A DNA stretch of 64,000 nucleotides, taken from assembly GCA_963855995.1 (NCBI GenBank), contig OY979725.1, positions 9,262,883 through 9,326,882 of the forward strand. Reading direction: 5' to 3'. Positions 24,192-37,700 of the stretch are shown here, in pieces. The notes below the pieces were generated by a model. It did not search any database. It was not told the DNA's origin and worked only from the letters and a program-made list of their open reading frames with translations. Origin of the DNA: Muricea muricata (taxonomy: Eukaryota > Cnidaria > Anthozoa > Malacalcyonacea > Plexauridae). The first letter of the stretch is position 1. Every line of letters begins with the position of its first letter. The position numbers were made by a program, and so were the translations under genes.

Positions 24192-26941
24192 CCTGGACTC
24201 ACTGGACTAGCAAGAATGTTTGGTTTTTATCCCATACGATACAGTTAAACTTGATCCTGGATAGAAATAAGTGTATAACATGCTGACTTAATTTTATTCC
24301 TCAAGTTATTGGTGAAAATACATCGCTCGTCGCTCTATGTACTTCTATTTCTTCAGTGATGTTTCAGATCTTTCTTTTTCTGTGTCGACGCAGTTTTTAC
24401 CCTTCAGGTTTTTAAAAAACTTGTCTTTTTTCAGTGAAGGCCTTTATGTGCCAAATATATGTGCTAATTAAACTATATGTTCTTGCCTCAAAACGATTTA
24501 TTTCTGTTTTAACTTTTTTTCATTTGTTTCTGAGCTTTACTTATTCATTTTGTAATGACTTTTCTTTTGTTCTAACCAGTGTGAGCATGTTTAAAGCAAG
24601 TGGGTTTGACAGCCTCCTCATAGCCAATAAAAGAGCACAGGAGCTTGGCCACAGAAAGAGATGGGGGGGGGGGGAGGTCTGGACTACCCATTTTTCAGAA
24701 CAAGATTTGAAGTTTGTTAAAACCCAGGTAGAAATAAAGGGGGGAGGGGGGGGGGTGTGGGCACATCATACAGAGCAAAAATAATTTTAGGCATCTGTAA
24801 TAAACACATTTTTTATCGTTACATTTATTAAAGCTGCCTAAAATGCATGAAATAGATGGTATGGACATCTCAGATCTGGCCATGGGTTTTGGGTATTCAA
24901 GTACCCTGGGTATTATGTAATTATGGGTATTTGGTATCCTATACACAAATCAAAGTCAAGTCGATTAACGACAAAATTGGGAATTGTTTGACGTAGCTTT
25001 GAAGAGCATAACTATTAAAAAAATTTCGAAGCTGTCCCTTACTCATTTAGCCAGGACAAATCAAATAAAAACAGGGCAACGGGACAATATAGAATGCAGC
25101 GAGACAATATATAGGATAAACCGGGACAGTCCCAGGTAAAACAGGAAGGTTGGAGATGGAATGTTTGAGAAAATATATATAACTTTATTGGGAATATTAA
25201 CAATAACAATAAGTGATTATTTCCCAAAAGGAAGAGTGCAAAATGGGACAGAAATAGCACATGCGAAATATATACAGAACATCAACTTGTACGGCAGAGC
25301 TATCTGCCGTAAACTTACAAACTTAAGGCAACTTACAAACTTTCCAAACCACGTTGACAGTTGCTAATGCATATGCTTGATAATTCATCATAGCATATTT
25401 ATTATCTCATAACAAAATTACTGACATTCACTAAAAGTGCAATTAATAATGGTAATAGGAGTGCAATTAATGCTCTAATATCATTTTTCTTTGTTTAGTC
25501 GATTCTGATTGGCTAAGAACTGTGCCGAATAATCATTAATCGACATAGTGTGCTGATTAAAAATTAATTGGCATGGATCGCGAGCCCCGCAGGGCGCAGG
25601 ATTTTTAAAAACCAAAAACATGAACAAATCAGTGAAATATTTTTTGAAAAATGATATTAATAGGAAATTACACTTGTTCTCGAAGTATTAATGAAAAATC
25701 ACACTTGTGTTTGGCGAACTATTTATAATATTATAAACATTTCCCCAAACACACGTGTGACTTTTCATTAATACTTCTCTGACCGTGTAATTTCCTATAC
25801 AAATCGCACTCCTGTAAACCAATGAAATTGAAGTATTTGCCACTGATTACAGAAGATATACAATTAGTGGAATTATTGCACTCCTCTCGACCAATCAAAT
25901 TTAGTATTATTTGTCAAGCATACAATAAATAAAATATAAATATATATGCTGTTCTTTAAAAAAACAAAGTTATGTATATAGAGAAAAGTTATATTATGTA
26001 TTATTGTTACAGTTATTTTAATGTAGGCAATACCAGTGTTTAATAAATGGGAATGCTAATAAAGATTGTTGTTGTTATATTTCTTGTTTTAATTTTATCA
26101 GGGATGATTATAAGAAGATTTTTTCAAAACAAAAATCTTCTTAATTCTTATAATCATTATAAGAAGATTTAAGACAATATAAGAAGATTTTTGACTTTAA
26201 AACAAGAATGTGATGATGTCATCAATTTACATCAAACCTTTATCCTATTACCCTAACCTAACAATGGAAATTGTGACATTGACAACTAGAAATCCCTTTT
26301 GAAAACTTATTGTATAAAAAAACTTAAACACTAAAGAATCTACTGTTTATTTGTTATGTATTAAAACCTAAAATGTACAAGTAACAGTGATCGTCTGAAA
26401 TCTTGAAGAACTATTTTTTAGTCATTGTCCACTTCCATCTTAAAATGGCAGATAGAAAATTACTATGAGTTTAATACAATACTTGAGAAATTGAGATCAG
26501 AAAGTGTTAAAACATTTTTATTTAATGTTTATTTTATAAGAAAATATAAGAAGAATTTTCATCCAAATTAAAATCTTCTTAAAATAATATAAGAAGATAT
26601 CAGAAGAAATAATATAAGAAGATTTTGTATCCCTGGATTTTATACAAGATAATTTCACCATTAGTTATCTAACATACCTTTTTCCCCAATTTTTAATTTG
26701 TCAAGGACATTCATGATTTATATTCAAACTGATTCAAATTGTATATATATATAATATATGTCAGTGATATTCTTTACATATATCACAGAAATATATATAT
26801 TTTTATATATCTCACTGAACTGTATGTAGAACTGGATATATATTCAATGGTTTATAGTGCTTCCAGTTTGGAGAAGCTTTCCGTTTAATTTTTTGTAACA
26901 ATTTTGAATTTTGTTGTATGTACGACAGATAAAAATAAAGC
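24192..26941. other. Intergenic spacer upstream of P450 copy 2
   Basis: No exon is supported. It has two poly-G runs (near 24663 and 24745), a word shared with 3711-3735 (GCCTAAAATGCATGAAAT) that marks a dispersed element, and a hairpin at 25661-25797. An AAGAAGATTTT-rich patch recurs at 26100-26180 and 26540-26630, and AT-rich palindromic sequence lies around 26740-26810. Confidence 0.5.
25661..25797. mobile_element. Fold-back MITE-like element
   Basis: TAGGAAATTACAC pairs with GTGTAATTTCCTA, and inside TATTAATGAAAAATCACAC pairs with GTGTGACTTTTCATTAATA. The loop is AT-rich and the element is non-coding. Confidence 0.7.
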
Positions 26942-28462
26942 ATGGCTGTTTTATGCTTAATTTTATACATTCTTGTCTCAATTTTAGTTGGATGTTTTGC
27001 CTTGGTTCTCTATTTCATAGGATATTTGTATTATATCCATAAAATCAACGATCATTTGCCTGGACCACCTCGTTCAAGCTTCATATGGGGTCATCTCCCA
27101 GAAATTTGGAAATACAAAGCGACAACGGGCAGACTGACGATCGAATTTGTACTGGAAAAACGACTGGAGCACGGTCCGATACTTATACTTTTCTTTCTTC
27201 ATAGACCTGTTGTATTTTTGGGTGATGCAACTTATTTGCGTCACGTTTTTATAAACAACCATGCAAGCCTTGTGAAAAATTCATTTAACTATGAAAAATT
27301 TGGCTTTGTCTATGGTGAGAGGGGCATTGGTTATGGCCTTATATCCAATTCAAACGAGGCTATGTGGCGCAAACGACGGCAACTTATGAACCCAGCTTTT
27401 CATCGCAAATGCTTAAAAGATTTTGTGAGCAATTTCAACAATGTTTGTGACATGTTCTTGTCTCGCATGGACACAGTTGTTGATGGTGGTAAGCCTACCA
27501 GTATGGTTCAGGAATTTGCAAATGTCACTTTGGAAGTGATAAGTCAAGTGTCATTCAATATCAACACCAATGCTATTAAGGACCCCAACTCCCAATTCCC
27601 TCAAGCAATACGACACTACCTTACAGGGGTGCAGGCCAATTTGGTGAGTCTATTTCCCTCTACCTTTCTTGCAATATTCCAGCTTAAGATATTTCAAAGT
27701 GCTACCAAAAGAGAGCAAATTAATGCAGCAAGATTTCTCAGAAAGTTTGCCACTGATTGTGTCATTTCTCGAATGCAGGACATTGCCAACGACAAAGCAG
27801 TCCCACATGACTTGTTGAGTCTTTTAGTCCAAGATGGTAGTTTGTCATTAGATGACATTGTTGATGAGTTCTTGACCATATTTATTGCTGGACAAGAGAC
27901 AACTGCAAATTCATTGTCATTTGCCTTGTATGAAATCATTAGAAACCCCCATGTTGAAGCCAAGCTTTTAAATGAAGTTAACAAAGTGCTTGGGGAACGG
28001 GACCATGTTGAGTTTGATGATTTGATAAAACTGAAATATCTCGGTCAAGTTTCAGAAGAAGCTTTGAGAAAATATCCAGTAGCACCTGCACCTGCAAGAG
28101 AGTTAATAAAGGATATTACAGTTGGGGGATATCATATTCCAAAAGGAAATGTTATCAGCAGTCGGCAGTTCCTTTTCTCGATGAATCCTGAATTCTTCGA
28201 GAATCCGGAAGTTTTTGACCCAGAGCGATTTTCAGATGCCAAAAGTATTCCAGACTTAAGCATGATCCATTTTCCATTTTCTTTTGGCCCTCGTAATTGC
28301 ATTGGACAGACTTTTGCCAAGTTTGAGTCAAAGGTTATTCTTGCTCGACTGTTGCAGAGGTTTCAGTTCAGATTATTGCCTGGGCAGACAAATAAAATGA
28401 AGACAAGGTTAACAATCACTCCCCAGGATGGTGTGATTTGTGAGGTTGCCAGACGTGAATAA
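26942..28462 (+). CDS. CYP46A1-like: CYP46A1-like cytochrome P450, copy 2
   Basis: Intronless frame of 506 residues, ATG 26942. It has an N-terminal membrane anchor, the hinge HLPGPPRSSF, I-helix AGQETT (from residue 316), K-helix EALR with KYPVAPAPAREL, DPERF, and a canonical haem loop FSFGPRNCIG with Arg451 and Cys453. It is therefore expected to be a working P450 anchored in the endoplasmic reticulum. Nucleotide identity with copy 1 is very high from the hinge onward (for example residues around YIHKINDHLPGPP are almost unchanged), while the first 20 or so codons and the upstream sequence differ. Copy 1 has one extra residue near QDHGSLSLDD. By resemblance to CYP46A1 the substrate may be a sterol, but this is inference. 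Confidence 0.95.
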   Translation: MAVLCLILYILVSILVGCFALVLYFIGYLYYIHKINDHLPGPPRSSFIWGHLPEIWKYKATTGRLTIEFVLEKRLEHGPILILFFLHRPVVFLGDATYLRHVFINNHASLVKNSFNYEKFGFVYGERGIGYGLISNSNEAMWRKRRQLMNPAFHRKCLKDFVSNFNNVCDMFLSRMDTVVDGGKPTSMVQEFANVTLEVISQVSFNINTNAIKDPNSQFPQAIRHYLTGVQANLVSLFPSTFLAIFQLKIFQSATKREQINAARFLRKFATDCVISRMQDIANDKAVPHDLLSLLVQDGSLSLDDIVDEFLTIFIAGQETTANSLSFALYEIIRNPHVEAKLLNEVNKVLGERDHVEFDDLIKLKYLGQVSEEALRKYPVAPAPARELIKDITVGGYHIPKGNVISSRQFLFSMNPEFFENPEVFDPERFSDAKSIPDLSMIHFPFSFGPRNCIGQTFAKFESKVILARLLQRFQFRLLPGQTNKMKTRLTITPQDGVICEVARRE

Positions 28463-28924
28463 TGGAAAAATAATTCTGTTTTTCAAAAAAACACTGAAGT
28501 AATTGGCCCATGTGTTTTGTCGTGTTGAATGTATGATCAATGGGTAATTAAGAACAATTGAGGAAATAAGACTGGCATAAAAATTGCCAGTCGAAATCAC
28601 ATTTTTTACTGTTTTTGGGATTTGAAATTCTGTTAAAATTTACTCAAATTTTGGAATCAAAATTGATACATTTTCGCTTAGGTAGTAAAATTAATGACGT
28701 TAGCTAAGTTAATTGTTTCTAATCACAGGTGAGCGATCAATGGATCGATTTCTTTTCTTATGCGCAAGAGGTATGCGATTTTGACCGGCTATTTTTATTG
28801 GATTCGTATCAATTTTTCCTCAAATTTCACCAAATGGTGACATTCGAAAGCTTTCGAGTGCCCCTGAGCCGGTTGTATAAAACTCTTACCTTTCCACTAA
28901 TCATATGGATAAATTTGTTCTATA

Positions 28925-29286
28925 CAGGGTGTCCCAAAAAACCCAAAAACTATTGAAAATGATCTATTGTTATAATTTCAATGCCTAGCACTAAATTGAA
29001 CCCACGAGTGGATAAAGTATTGTCATAACCGTCATAATTAATAGCAATACTCAGTGTTAACCATTTTTATGCCAGACAAAAAAACTAAACCTACGAGTGC
29101 ATATTAAAAATGCATCAAATTTTATGCATGGGTTATTTGATTTAGAGAAAACAATTTACAATGTAAATTCCCATGAGCAAAACAAACGTACTTTGCAAAG
29201 ATATAATTTTTTAACAAGTGCTAGGGCATTCAAATGTTAACAATAGATCATTTTCAATAGTTTTTGGGGTTTTTTGGGACACCCTG
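28925..29286. mobile_element. Tc1/mariner-like MITE (CAGGGTGYCCC ends), copy 2
   Basis: About 362 bp with long terminal inverted repeats. CAGGGTGTCCCAAAAAACCC continues through AAAAACTATTGAAAATGATC, and the right end is its near-exact reverse complement. TA flanks both ends. No ORF. The arms are better preserved than in the copy at 18256. Confidence 0.8.
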
Positions 29287-29989
29287 TAGATGACGCGAGA
29301 AGGCGCTAGAGCACTCTAAATATTTTTTTACACACCCTGTACAGTACAACGCTTTGCAATATAAAACAATTGGCGAGGGACAGACAGTTTGGAAAACCGG
29401 GAAGTTTTGGAATCTGAAAGAATCGATCGAAGGAAATCACGTAAACCAGAGTTTTCAAGCGACAAATATTTTCGGCCGTGTGAAATGTCATTTAATATTC
29501 ATAGTTTTTCTAAGAATAAATTACTAGTAATATGTACAAGGGTCATGCAGCCGCTAGATCCGTTTCAAAGGTTAATCAAGTTTCCAGAAATGTACCTGCA
29601 TGCAATGCTCAAAGTCGCCCTTACCAAAAGTTGCACAACAGTCTACAAGCGACCTAACTGCAAAAGTTGATTGGTTTTACACACTTTGTAGTATAAAAAT
29701 AACTTGGATGTTCAGAAATATCGGATGTCAACGTTTTGAATGGAACTCAATTAATTATATAGTAAGTGTCAATTTGTATTGTTTGACCGCATTTTATTGT
29801 TCCACTTTTTGTAACTGTTTGTACCAGTCGAGGTACCAGTATTACTGTTCACGACTTAAATTGTGTACCGTTACATTCAAGAACAATATCGTCTGTTCGT
29901 GCTTTTTCCATATACAGTGTAGTACAATGTTTATTATATCCGCATTCTACTGTCGCGGTCAAATGAGTGGAACAATGAATTCATGCTTG

Positions 29990-31037
29990 CCTCATCCTTT
30001 CTCTGAATAGCATTTCACGCGACTAAAATTCGACTTATTATAAACAGGGTCTTGATGAATTTCTTATTTGTCAAAAGTCTACTGTTAAAACACACGTTCA
30101 TACAATCAGTCGGAACCACTGTATTGTAACGTTCGCTAAAATACGACATGCTGCGAATTTTTATATTAAATATTCAGTATTTACTTCAGTATTTACCTCT
30201 GAGTATTTACTTTAAAATATCCTATACTCACGCACATTGTTATATTGGAGATAAAATTGTAGCATTGCAGTGTTAAAATAAAAATAAAAATTGGACAATG
30301 CATGCATGAGTATATTATTAGACTATAAGTGTTTCTCAGAAAGATAATTCTAATGAACCTGCCTCATCCTTTCTCTGAATAGCATTTCACGCGACTAAAA
30401 TTCGACTTATTATAAACAGGGTCTTGATGAATTTCTTATTTATCAAAAGTCTATTGTTAAAACACACGTTCATACAATCAGTCGGAATCGCTGTTACGTT
30501 CGCTAAAATACGACATGCTGCGAATTTTTATATTAAATATTCAGTATTTACCTCTGAGTATTTACTTTAAAATATCCTATCCTCATGCACATTGTTATCT
30601 TGGAGATAAAATTGTAGCATTGCAGTGTTAAAATAAAAATTGGACAGATGCATGAGTATATTATTAGACTATAAGTGTTTCTCAGAAAGATAATTCTAAT
30701 GAACCTGCCTCATCCTTTCTTTGAACAGCATTTCACGCGAACAAAATTCGACTTATTATAAACAGGGTCTTGATGAATTTCTTATTTGTCAAAAGTCTAC
30801 TGTTAAAACACACGTTCATACAATCAGTCGGAATCACTGTAACGTTCGCTAAAATACGGCATGCTGCGAATTTTTATATTAAATATTCAGTATTTACTGC
30901 AGTATTTACCTCTGAGTATTTACTTTAAAATATCCGATACTCATGCACATTAGTGTTAAAATAAAAATAAAAATTGGACAGATGCATGAGTATATCATTA
31001 GACTATAAGTGTTTTTCAGAGAGATAATTCTAATGAA
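29990..31037. repeat. Three tandem copies of a 334-368 bp satellite
   Basis: Units begin at about 29990, 30359 and 30704, each with TGCCTCATCCTTTCT. They continue through CACGCGACTAAAATTCGAC, CACACGTTCATACAATCAGT and GACATGCTGCGAATTTTTAT, and end with GAGATAATTCTAATGAACC-like sequence. Length differences come from small indels such as the extra TTCAGTATTTAC. Copies are well over 90 % alike by eye and non-coding. Confidence 0.9.
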
Positions 31038-31795
31038 CCACATGTATTTTGTCCAGACCGAGTAATTACCTATTCGTAATATTAAACATCAAATGCAGGG
31101 CTGTGTAGTATAATTTGAAGTAGGTGGGTTGGGGAGGGGCAAGGTCTAGTGTCAAATGTGTAATCCATCTAGGGGATTTTGGGAAGGGTGGTCTCTTGGA
31201 AATTTTAAAAACTAGAACCTCAGTAATGAGATTTCCTGCACTTTGAAAATTGTATTCATAAATTGTACAGTTTTAGTGACTTTGCATTTTTTTGTAACTC
31301 TATGGATCAGTAGTGCCATGGGGAGAGGGAGGAGGGGTTGGCATAAGCCTCAAAATTACTTTGGCTTGTGTTTTCAGTACCAGGAAGTTAGGACTGCCAC
31401 TAATGACCTTCCAATTAAGGGGTCTAATTGCTCAAAATGTTGGATTCAGTGTGGATTTTCATATTTTTTCACAGGGAGGGGTGTGTGTGAAGTGGATAAA
31501 CTTTTTCTTAGGGGCTAACAAACCTCACTAATCTCCCCCAGGAAATTTGCCCATGTTGAATTCAGCTCACATCATCTTAGGTATTGAAACATCCAATACT
31601 TTGTTCACTTTTGACTGCAATAACCAACAACTGGCAACATTGGCTCTTCTTACAACTTTGATTAAGATTATCTGACCTGAGTTATGAAATCAAATGTCAC
31701 TATAATTAACTATAATTATAATGGTAATTAACAAACATGATAATACAGTAACAAACATGCAAATGTTTAAATTAGAACACAGCAGGTGTTTGGTA

Positions 31796-34700
31796 ATGGA
31801 TGACCAGAGAGATACCAAATTCCTAGAGACATGCCTTGAGTTATCACGGAACACGCCTGAGGACAAGCTAATACAGCTCAAGTTCTTGCTTCAAGATGTC
31901 GCCCCAGATATAAACATTCACGACCAGAAACTGCTTGTGGATTTAATAAGAAAGCTCGAAGCTTTAGGAATTGTAAATGGTGACACACCAGGGCAAGATG
32001 AAGCCTTATTGCTGTGTGAGATGTTTGATGCAGTTTCATTGCATAATCTTGCTGGTAAAGTTCGTTCACAGCTTCAAGTTCAAAAAGGTATTTATTTATG
32101 TAGACTGAACTGTTATTCATCACTATCAGTCAGGCACTTACGTAGTCTTCACAGAATAACCTTGAATACGTATAATGTTTTAATTTACTAGACAAAGGTT
32201 TTGCCTTGTTTGAGTTAATTTCTTTTGCTCTATAATGTGTTAGACAGTATGAATTCCTCACTGGGACGGGATGGCGCACCATAATACATTTTAAAGGCCA
32301 AAATAGGGGCTATCACAAACCTGTTGGGGGATTGTAGCTAGACTTGCTTGGCGAAAGAGAGAATCCAAAAAGAGAATTGTTTCATTTTTTAATAAAACAG
32401 AACTTTTGGATCAAAAGCGTGTGCACACCCGATGAAGTTTCCAAGCGTTAAATTAAAAAAAGATTTGAAAAACTCCGAACTTTTTTGCATTTTCGACGAA
32501 AACTTGCATAAACCTCCTCTCTGCATTAACTAGGAGAAAGATATGTATAAAGTTAGTTAGGATTTAAAGTAAAATATGGTTATCATGTATCGCAATTTAT
32601 CGCCAAACTATTGCAATAGATCACTGTATGAAAAAATTATTTTAGAAACACAAAAGATTAAATGGATAAAATCTTAAAGATTTTATCCATCACTGATCGA
32701 TCACCGACAACCAAACCACAGGATATCGATGATGAATTACTATAATATGAAAATTGAAAACCAGGCTAAACTATGTTGAGGAAATGCTGAGGGTTCAAAA
32801 TAGGCTTTTTCAATCCTATATAAAGTGGAGGGGGGCAGGAACCCAGGAGAATAATAAGGGCGGGAAGAGCGGGTTGGCGGGGTTGCAGGAGTCGTGAGAG
32901 GGTGGGAGGACGAAAAATAATGAGGAACGTAAAGTTTTTAACGACCTTTTATAGTCTCTTTCAAACTACCAGAAATCAAAACCAGAGAATATTGACTATT
33001 CACCATTTTGTACTGATATTTTAGTCCTTTTTAATGTCAGGAGACAATTTACGAAAAGGTACGAAAGGCACAAGAGGAGGTACGGGAGACGGAAGATGTT
33101 GACCCCCGTGCCCCCCCCCCTGCCCCCTATGTATCTCACTCAATTTTTTTGTACTCGCCCCGTTTCAGTAAAAAGGCTAAATCCCGCATCTCGTGATCTT
33201 CATATTGTTTTCATTCCTCTCTCGTATCATGTTCGTTCATCTTGTAAATCCCGCGTTCCGCAACTTTCAAAAATCCTGCTGCCCATTCTCCCAAGCATCC
33301 CGTTTCTCGTTACCAAAATGAGCGTAATCCGGCGTCCCGGATTATTGAGAACTTATTGAGAACACACAGGATAGCGATGTTTTGTATAAGAAATTTCTGC
33401 TATCGGTATGCCAGGAAAATTATAGCAGTGTTATCGGTAGTATATAACGACTTTTTTGTTACTAGAGAGAAAATTCTTCCCTTTGAATATGAAAGAATGA
33501 CATAGAACTGATCTACAATGTTTAGAAGCTCTTTAGAAGGAATTTTAGTCATGCCCAGCCCATTTCGAGCTTCTCAGAACCCGTCTTTGTTGTGCGATGA
33601 GGCAAAATCGATGATATGACCATATTCTAAGTTTTACTGTATCTTTAAATTTCTTTAGATCCTTTGCATCAGAAGATCTCGTCATTCCGAAAATTACTTG
33701 TGACATTGGCAGATCATTTAAATCAAACTCCATTCATTAAAAAGATGAAAGAGTATTTGCAAGCAGTCAAGCCACAAGCTTGTGATATTTTAAACAATTC
33801 TTCTTGTCCAGATATTTGCCCGTTGGATATATTCCAGGTTATGATGCAAGCTTGTTTAATTAGCGAAAATGAGTTATCTAAATTGAAAGACATGTTGGAA
33901 TTTTGCTCAAGAGATGATCTTGTCAAACGTATTGATGAATTTCTCAACAAAGCAGGCGGTTTTAAAAAAGGTAAGCTGTAGAAAGCGCTCATTAACTAAC
34001 AAAGAGAGCTTGGCCTTTCTGGGTAAATGCTTTCTACCCTTTTCCCTGGCCTTCTCGTGCGCAGGTCGGTTTTCCGTTCCGAAACTCTGGAGAAGGCCTA
34101 GAAAAATGTATAATTTGCATCATGGACTAACATTCGATCTTGGCAAGAAGAACAAAACCTATTACTTCAGCTCGTAAGTGGATCCTACGATTAGTAAAAT
34201 TTCTACGTTTGACCAAGAGGCGTCCAAGTCATTCATTTTCAAGGGCTGTTTACAGCGCCATTTAACCATGAAACCTTGTAACCATGTTTTAATTCTAGAA
34301 GATATTTGACTTAAAAACAGGGTTAAAAGGCTGCTATTCTTGGATCGAGGACAGCGTTTGAATATGGGTGACTTGTGCCGCTTCTTGTTATCAATGGCAG
34401 CCTTCAATTTGGCTTCAAACATACGGCCAAGTTATCGTTTCAGGCATTTTTTTACAGAGTCTTCTGTTCAGAACGTTATCTTGAACCGCTTTCGTTGTGT
34501 ATTCTAGTTCCCTACGGCTTACGCCCTCTACCTCATGACATGGTGGAACGTGATTCAAACGTTGGTGAGATTTTGGACTTACTTAAAAAGGGAAATAATC
34601 GAGTGGGTGTGGTCGGACGTCGTAGCCGTGACGTCATTGGTATTCGCGGCATGGGTGGCCTGGGTAAGACCGTCTTGGCTCAGGCTGTTGGCTGGACTGC

Positions 34701-37700
34701 TGCATCACAGTCTCGTCAGGTTATCTGGCTTGACATTGGCCAACAACCAAACTCCTTAGCTCTGATTAACACTCTCATCAAAGCTCTTGGGGGAACTGTA
34801 TCGTTCAGTGATGTCGCTGGCGCACAAGAATGGGTAAAAGAATATACGGTATGTATACTATCCCTGAGGATTCCGGTGATCATTCTTATAGTGTTGATTA
34901 ATAGAAGGTATTGTTTAATAGGGCCTGTATTGTGTTCATGAGTATTCACAAGTATTCATGATCTCTAGAATGAGCTGAAGGTTTTGTAAATTAATGGAAA
35001 TGAATTGTTTTGGAAATGAATAATAATAGTTTAATGACGTGGCCAGATTGTCTGACTGGCTTAGCTTCTCAGTACCAGTTTTGCACAACTCTGTGTCTGT
35101 GATTCAGTGACAATGCCTTGCAACAATAGTTATATCCTTATTTTTACACGCACTCATTTGTATCACTGCACATTTGTGAGCCAAATTTCGCAGGAAAAGC
35201 AGGTTCCACATGCAAATTTCTATTTGCAATTCATTGTATCTAATGTACGTTTATTGATTGAGTTTTTTGCTTTGAAGTTTATTGATATTCCGGTTTGTAC
35301 TGTGTTAGTATCATATTCAGTGTTCTGTGTCGCTACTTTAGTACTTAGTAGTCCGCTCGCAGACCAATAGTGTAGTTTTTGAAGATTCAAGGTTCGAGCC
35401 AATTTCGACTAATTTCGACGTTTCGAAAGCTTTGCAATATTAAATTTACGTAGTGTTTCCACAAATCCAAGCTCATGATAAGTAGGATTCTAAATTTTAT
35501 AGCTACACAGTTTCCATTTTATCGTTGCGCATTTTGTTTTTATCACTGCACACTAAAATTGGGTATAATCTGCAGGTCGATAAAGATTGTTTGGTTGTAC
35601 TTGACGATGTCTGGAACGTTGATGACGCCGCCGTGTTTGATCATCTGTCAGGAAAATGTCAGTTGTTGATAACTACCAGGGATGCTGACGTTGTACGCGG
35701 CCTGCGAGGTTCTACTCTCTACGAGCTGCAAACTTTGGAAAAGGACCAATCGCGAAAACTCTTGTATCAAAGTGCCGATGTAACCCCCGACGAACAGACT
35801 ATGTTCGGTGCAAACATGCAACGAATTGTCGCGGAACTGCTCGACCAATGCCGAGGGCTGCCGCTGGCCTTGTCCCTAGTGGGCTCAATACTAAACGATA
35901 TTCGTCTCGAACGGTACTGGCAAGATGTTTTGGACGATCTCAAAAATGCTGATTTGGCAAAACTGCATTCGCTGTTTCCCAGCAATGCCTATCCTTATGA
36001 TAACGTCTTGGCAGCCATGGATGTTAGCTTCCAACGATTAGGGGAGGAAGCCCAAGAGAAGTTCATGGATTTCGCTATATTTCCAGAAGATACGGATATA
36101 CCGTCTGATGTACTCGAGCTCTTCTGGTCTTCGAGCGTCGCCGGAAGAAATTCGTGCAGCGATCGGGATGTAAGACGTATACTTGATACGCTTGAGAGAA
36201 AATCGCTGATTTTGAAAGGTATTCAGGGGCGTTTTGGGGGGGGAGAGGGCCAGATTTTTAAATATGTTTAGTTTTTGAAGAAGTTTACGACTTTCCAAAA
36301 TGATGTTTCAGTAACCTGCCTAAGACTAGAACAGAAGTGTAAATATTTTTAACTGTTTTTGTCAGGACCTGTGATCCATGGAAAATACAGCTACCGTGTT
36401 CACGATCTCATATTGGACTTCGCACGCGCCAAACTTCGAGCAAAGGGCATGTTAATTGACGTCCGGCGCCTTTTCCTCGAGACTCTACGTGAACATTGCG
36501 TGGACGGCGAATGGTCAAAGTTTCAAGGGAATAAAGAATATTTTTTCGGATACCTTGCCTTTCACCTGTGCTCCTCGGAACAATATGGTCAACTCCTTCA
36601 ACTGTTCTTCAGCTTTCACTGGCTTGAAGAGAAACTGAGATACACCAACTTACCTTCTCTTTTATCGGATTTTCGTTTCCTAAGCAGGATCTCCCATGAC
36701 ATTGAGCTTCTTAAATCATCGTTGATGCTATCTGCCGATGTCATCGAGAATCACCCGCATTCTATTGGCTTGCAACTGTTAGGTAAAAAAATGATTTATC
36801 TTTACGATATATGCCTTGTCTTAGCGTGTCTTGCCAAGTTATTTGCTTTTAGAAAACAGTCGTCCGCTTAGGTACTTGCCTCCTTCGCAGGCTCGATCCT
36901 CGTTGGACACAGTACGTACAGTGTAACTATGGAGATCAGTGGCTTGATTAGCCACCGAGGAATCTTAGGTACTACAATACCCCTTTGCCTTGCCTTACGT
37001 TACCTTGTTTTGTGTTATCTTGTCCTGTCTTACCATACCATATGCATGCCACGCCATACCATGCTATGCTATGCCATGCCATGCCATGCCATGCCATGCC
37101 ATGCCATGCCATGCCATGCCATGCCATGCCATGCCATGCCATGCCATACCATACCATACCATATCACAATCCCAGTGACCATTCTTGTAGTGTTAATTAA
37201 TAGAAGGTATTGTTTAATGGGGTCTGCATTGTGTAGATAGTTTTGGAGATCCATGATCTCTGAAATGGGCTGAAGGTATTGTAAAAATTACCACACCGCA
37301 CCGTACAATACCATACCATACCATACCATATCACAATCCCAGTGACCATTCTTGTAGTGTTAATTAATAGAAGGTATTGTTTAATGGGGCCTGCATTGTG
37401 TAGATAGTTTTGGAGATCCATGATCTCTGAAATGGGCTGAAGGTATTGTAAAAATTACCACACCGCACCGTACAATGCCATACCATACCATACCACACCA
37501 CATTTGTATTTGTATTGTAGGTAGATTACTGTCGTATGCCGACGAAAACGCAACTGTGAAAACGCTACTGGAAGACATCCGCGAAGAGTGTGTGAAAACT
37601 CGCTATCTCATCCCCTTGTTTCCTTGCCTATCCGAACCTGTGGGTCCACTGGTAAAGATTTTCAGCAAGAATATCAAAGATACAGTGTATTCAGTAGGGA

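Larger units (their letters stand above)
28463..31795. other. Spacer between P450 copy 2 and the NB-ARC gene
   Basis: It contains the mariner-like element at 28925-29286, the three-copy satellite at 29990-31037 and AT-rich filler. The open frames at 29389-30010 have no recognisable similarity and overlap in two phases. No exon is supported. Confidence 0.5.

Noticed and set aside
31796-33970. N-terminal domains of the NB-ARC protein as CARDs
   Set aside because: Considered because APAF-1 has a CARD, but the RDDL motif and helix pattern ([26 protein letters not shown]) fit death effector domains better. A profile search would settle it.
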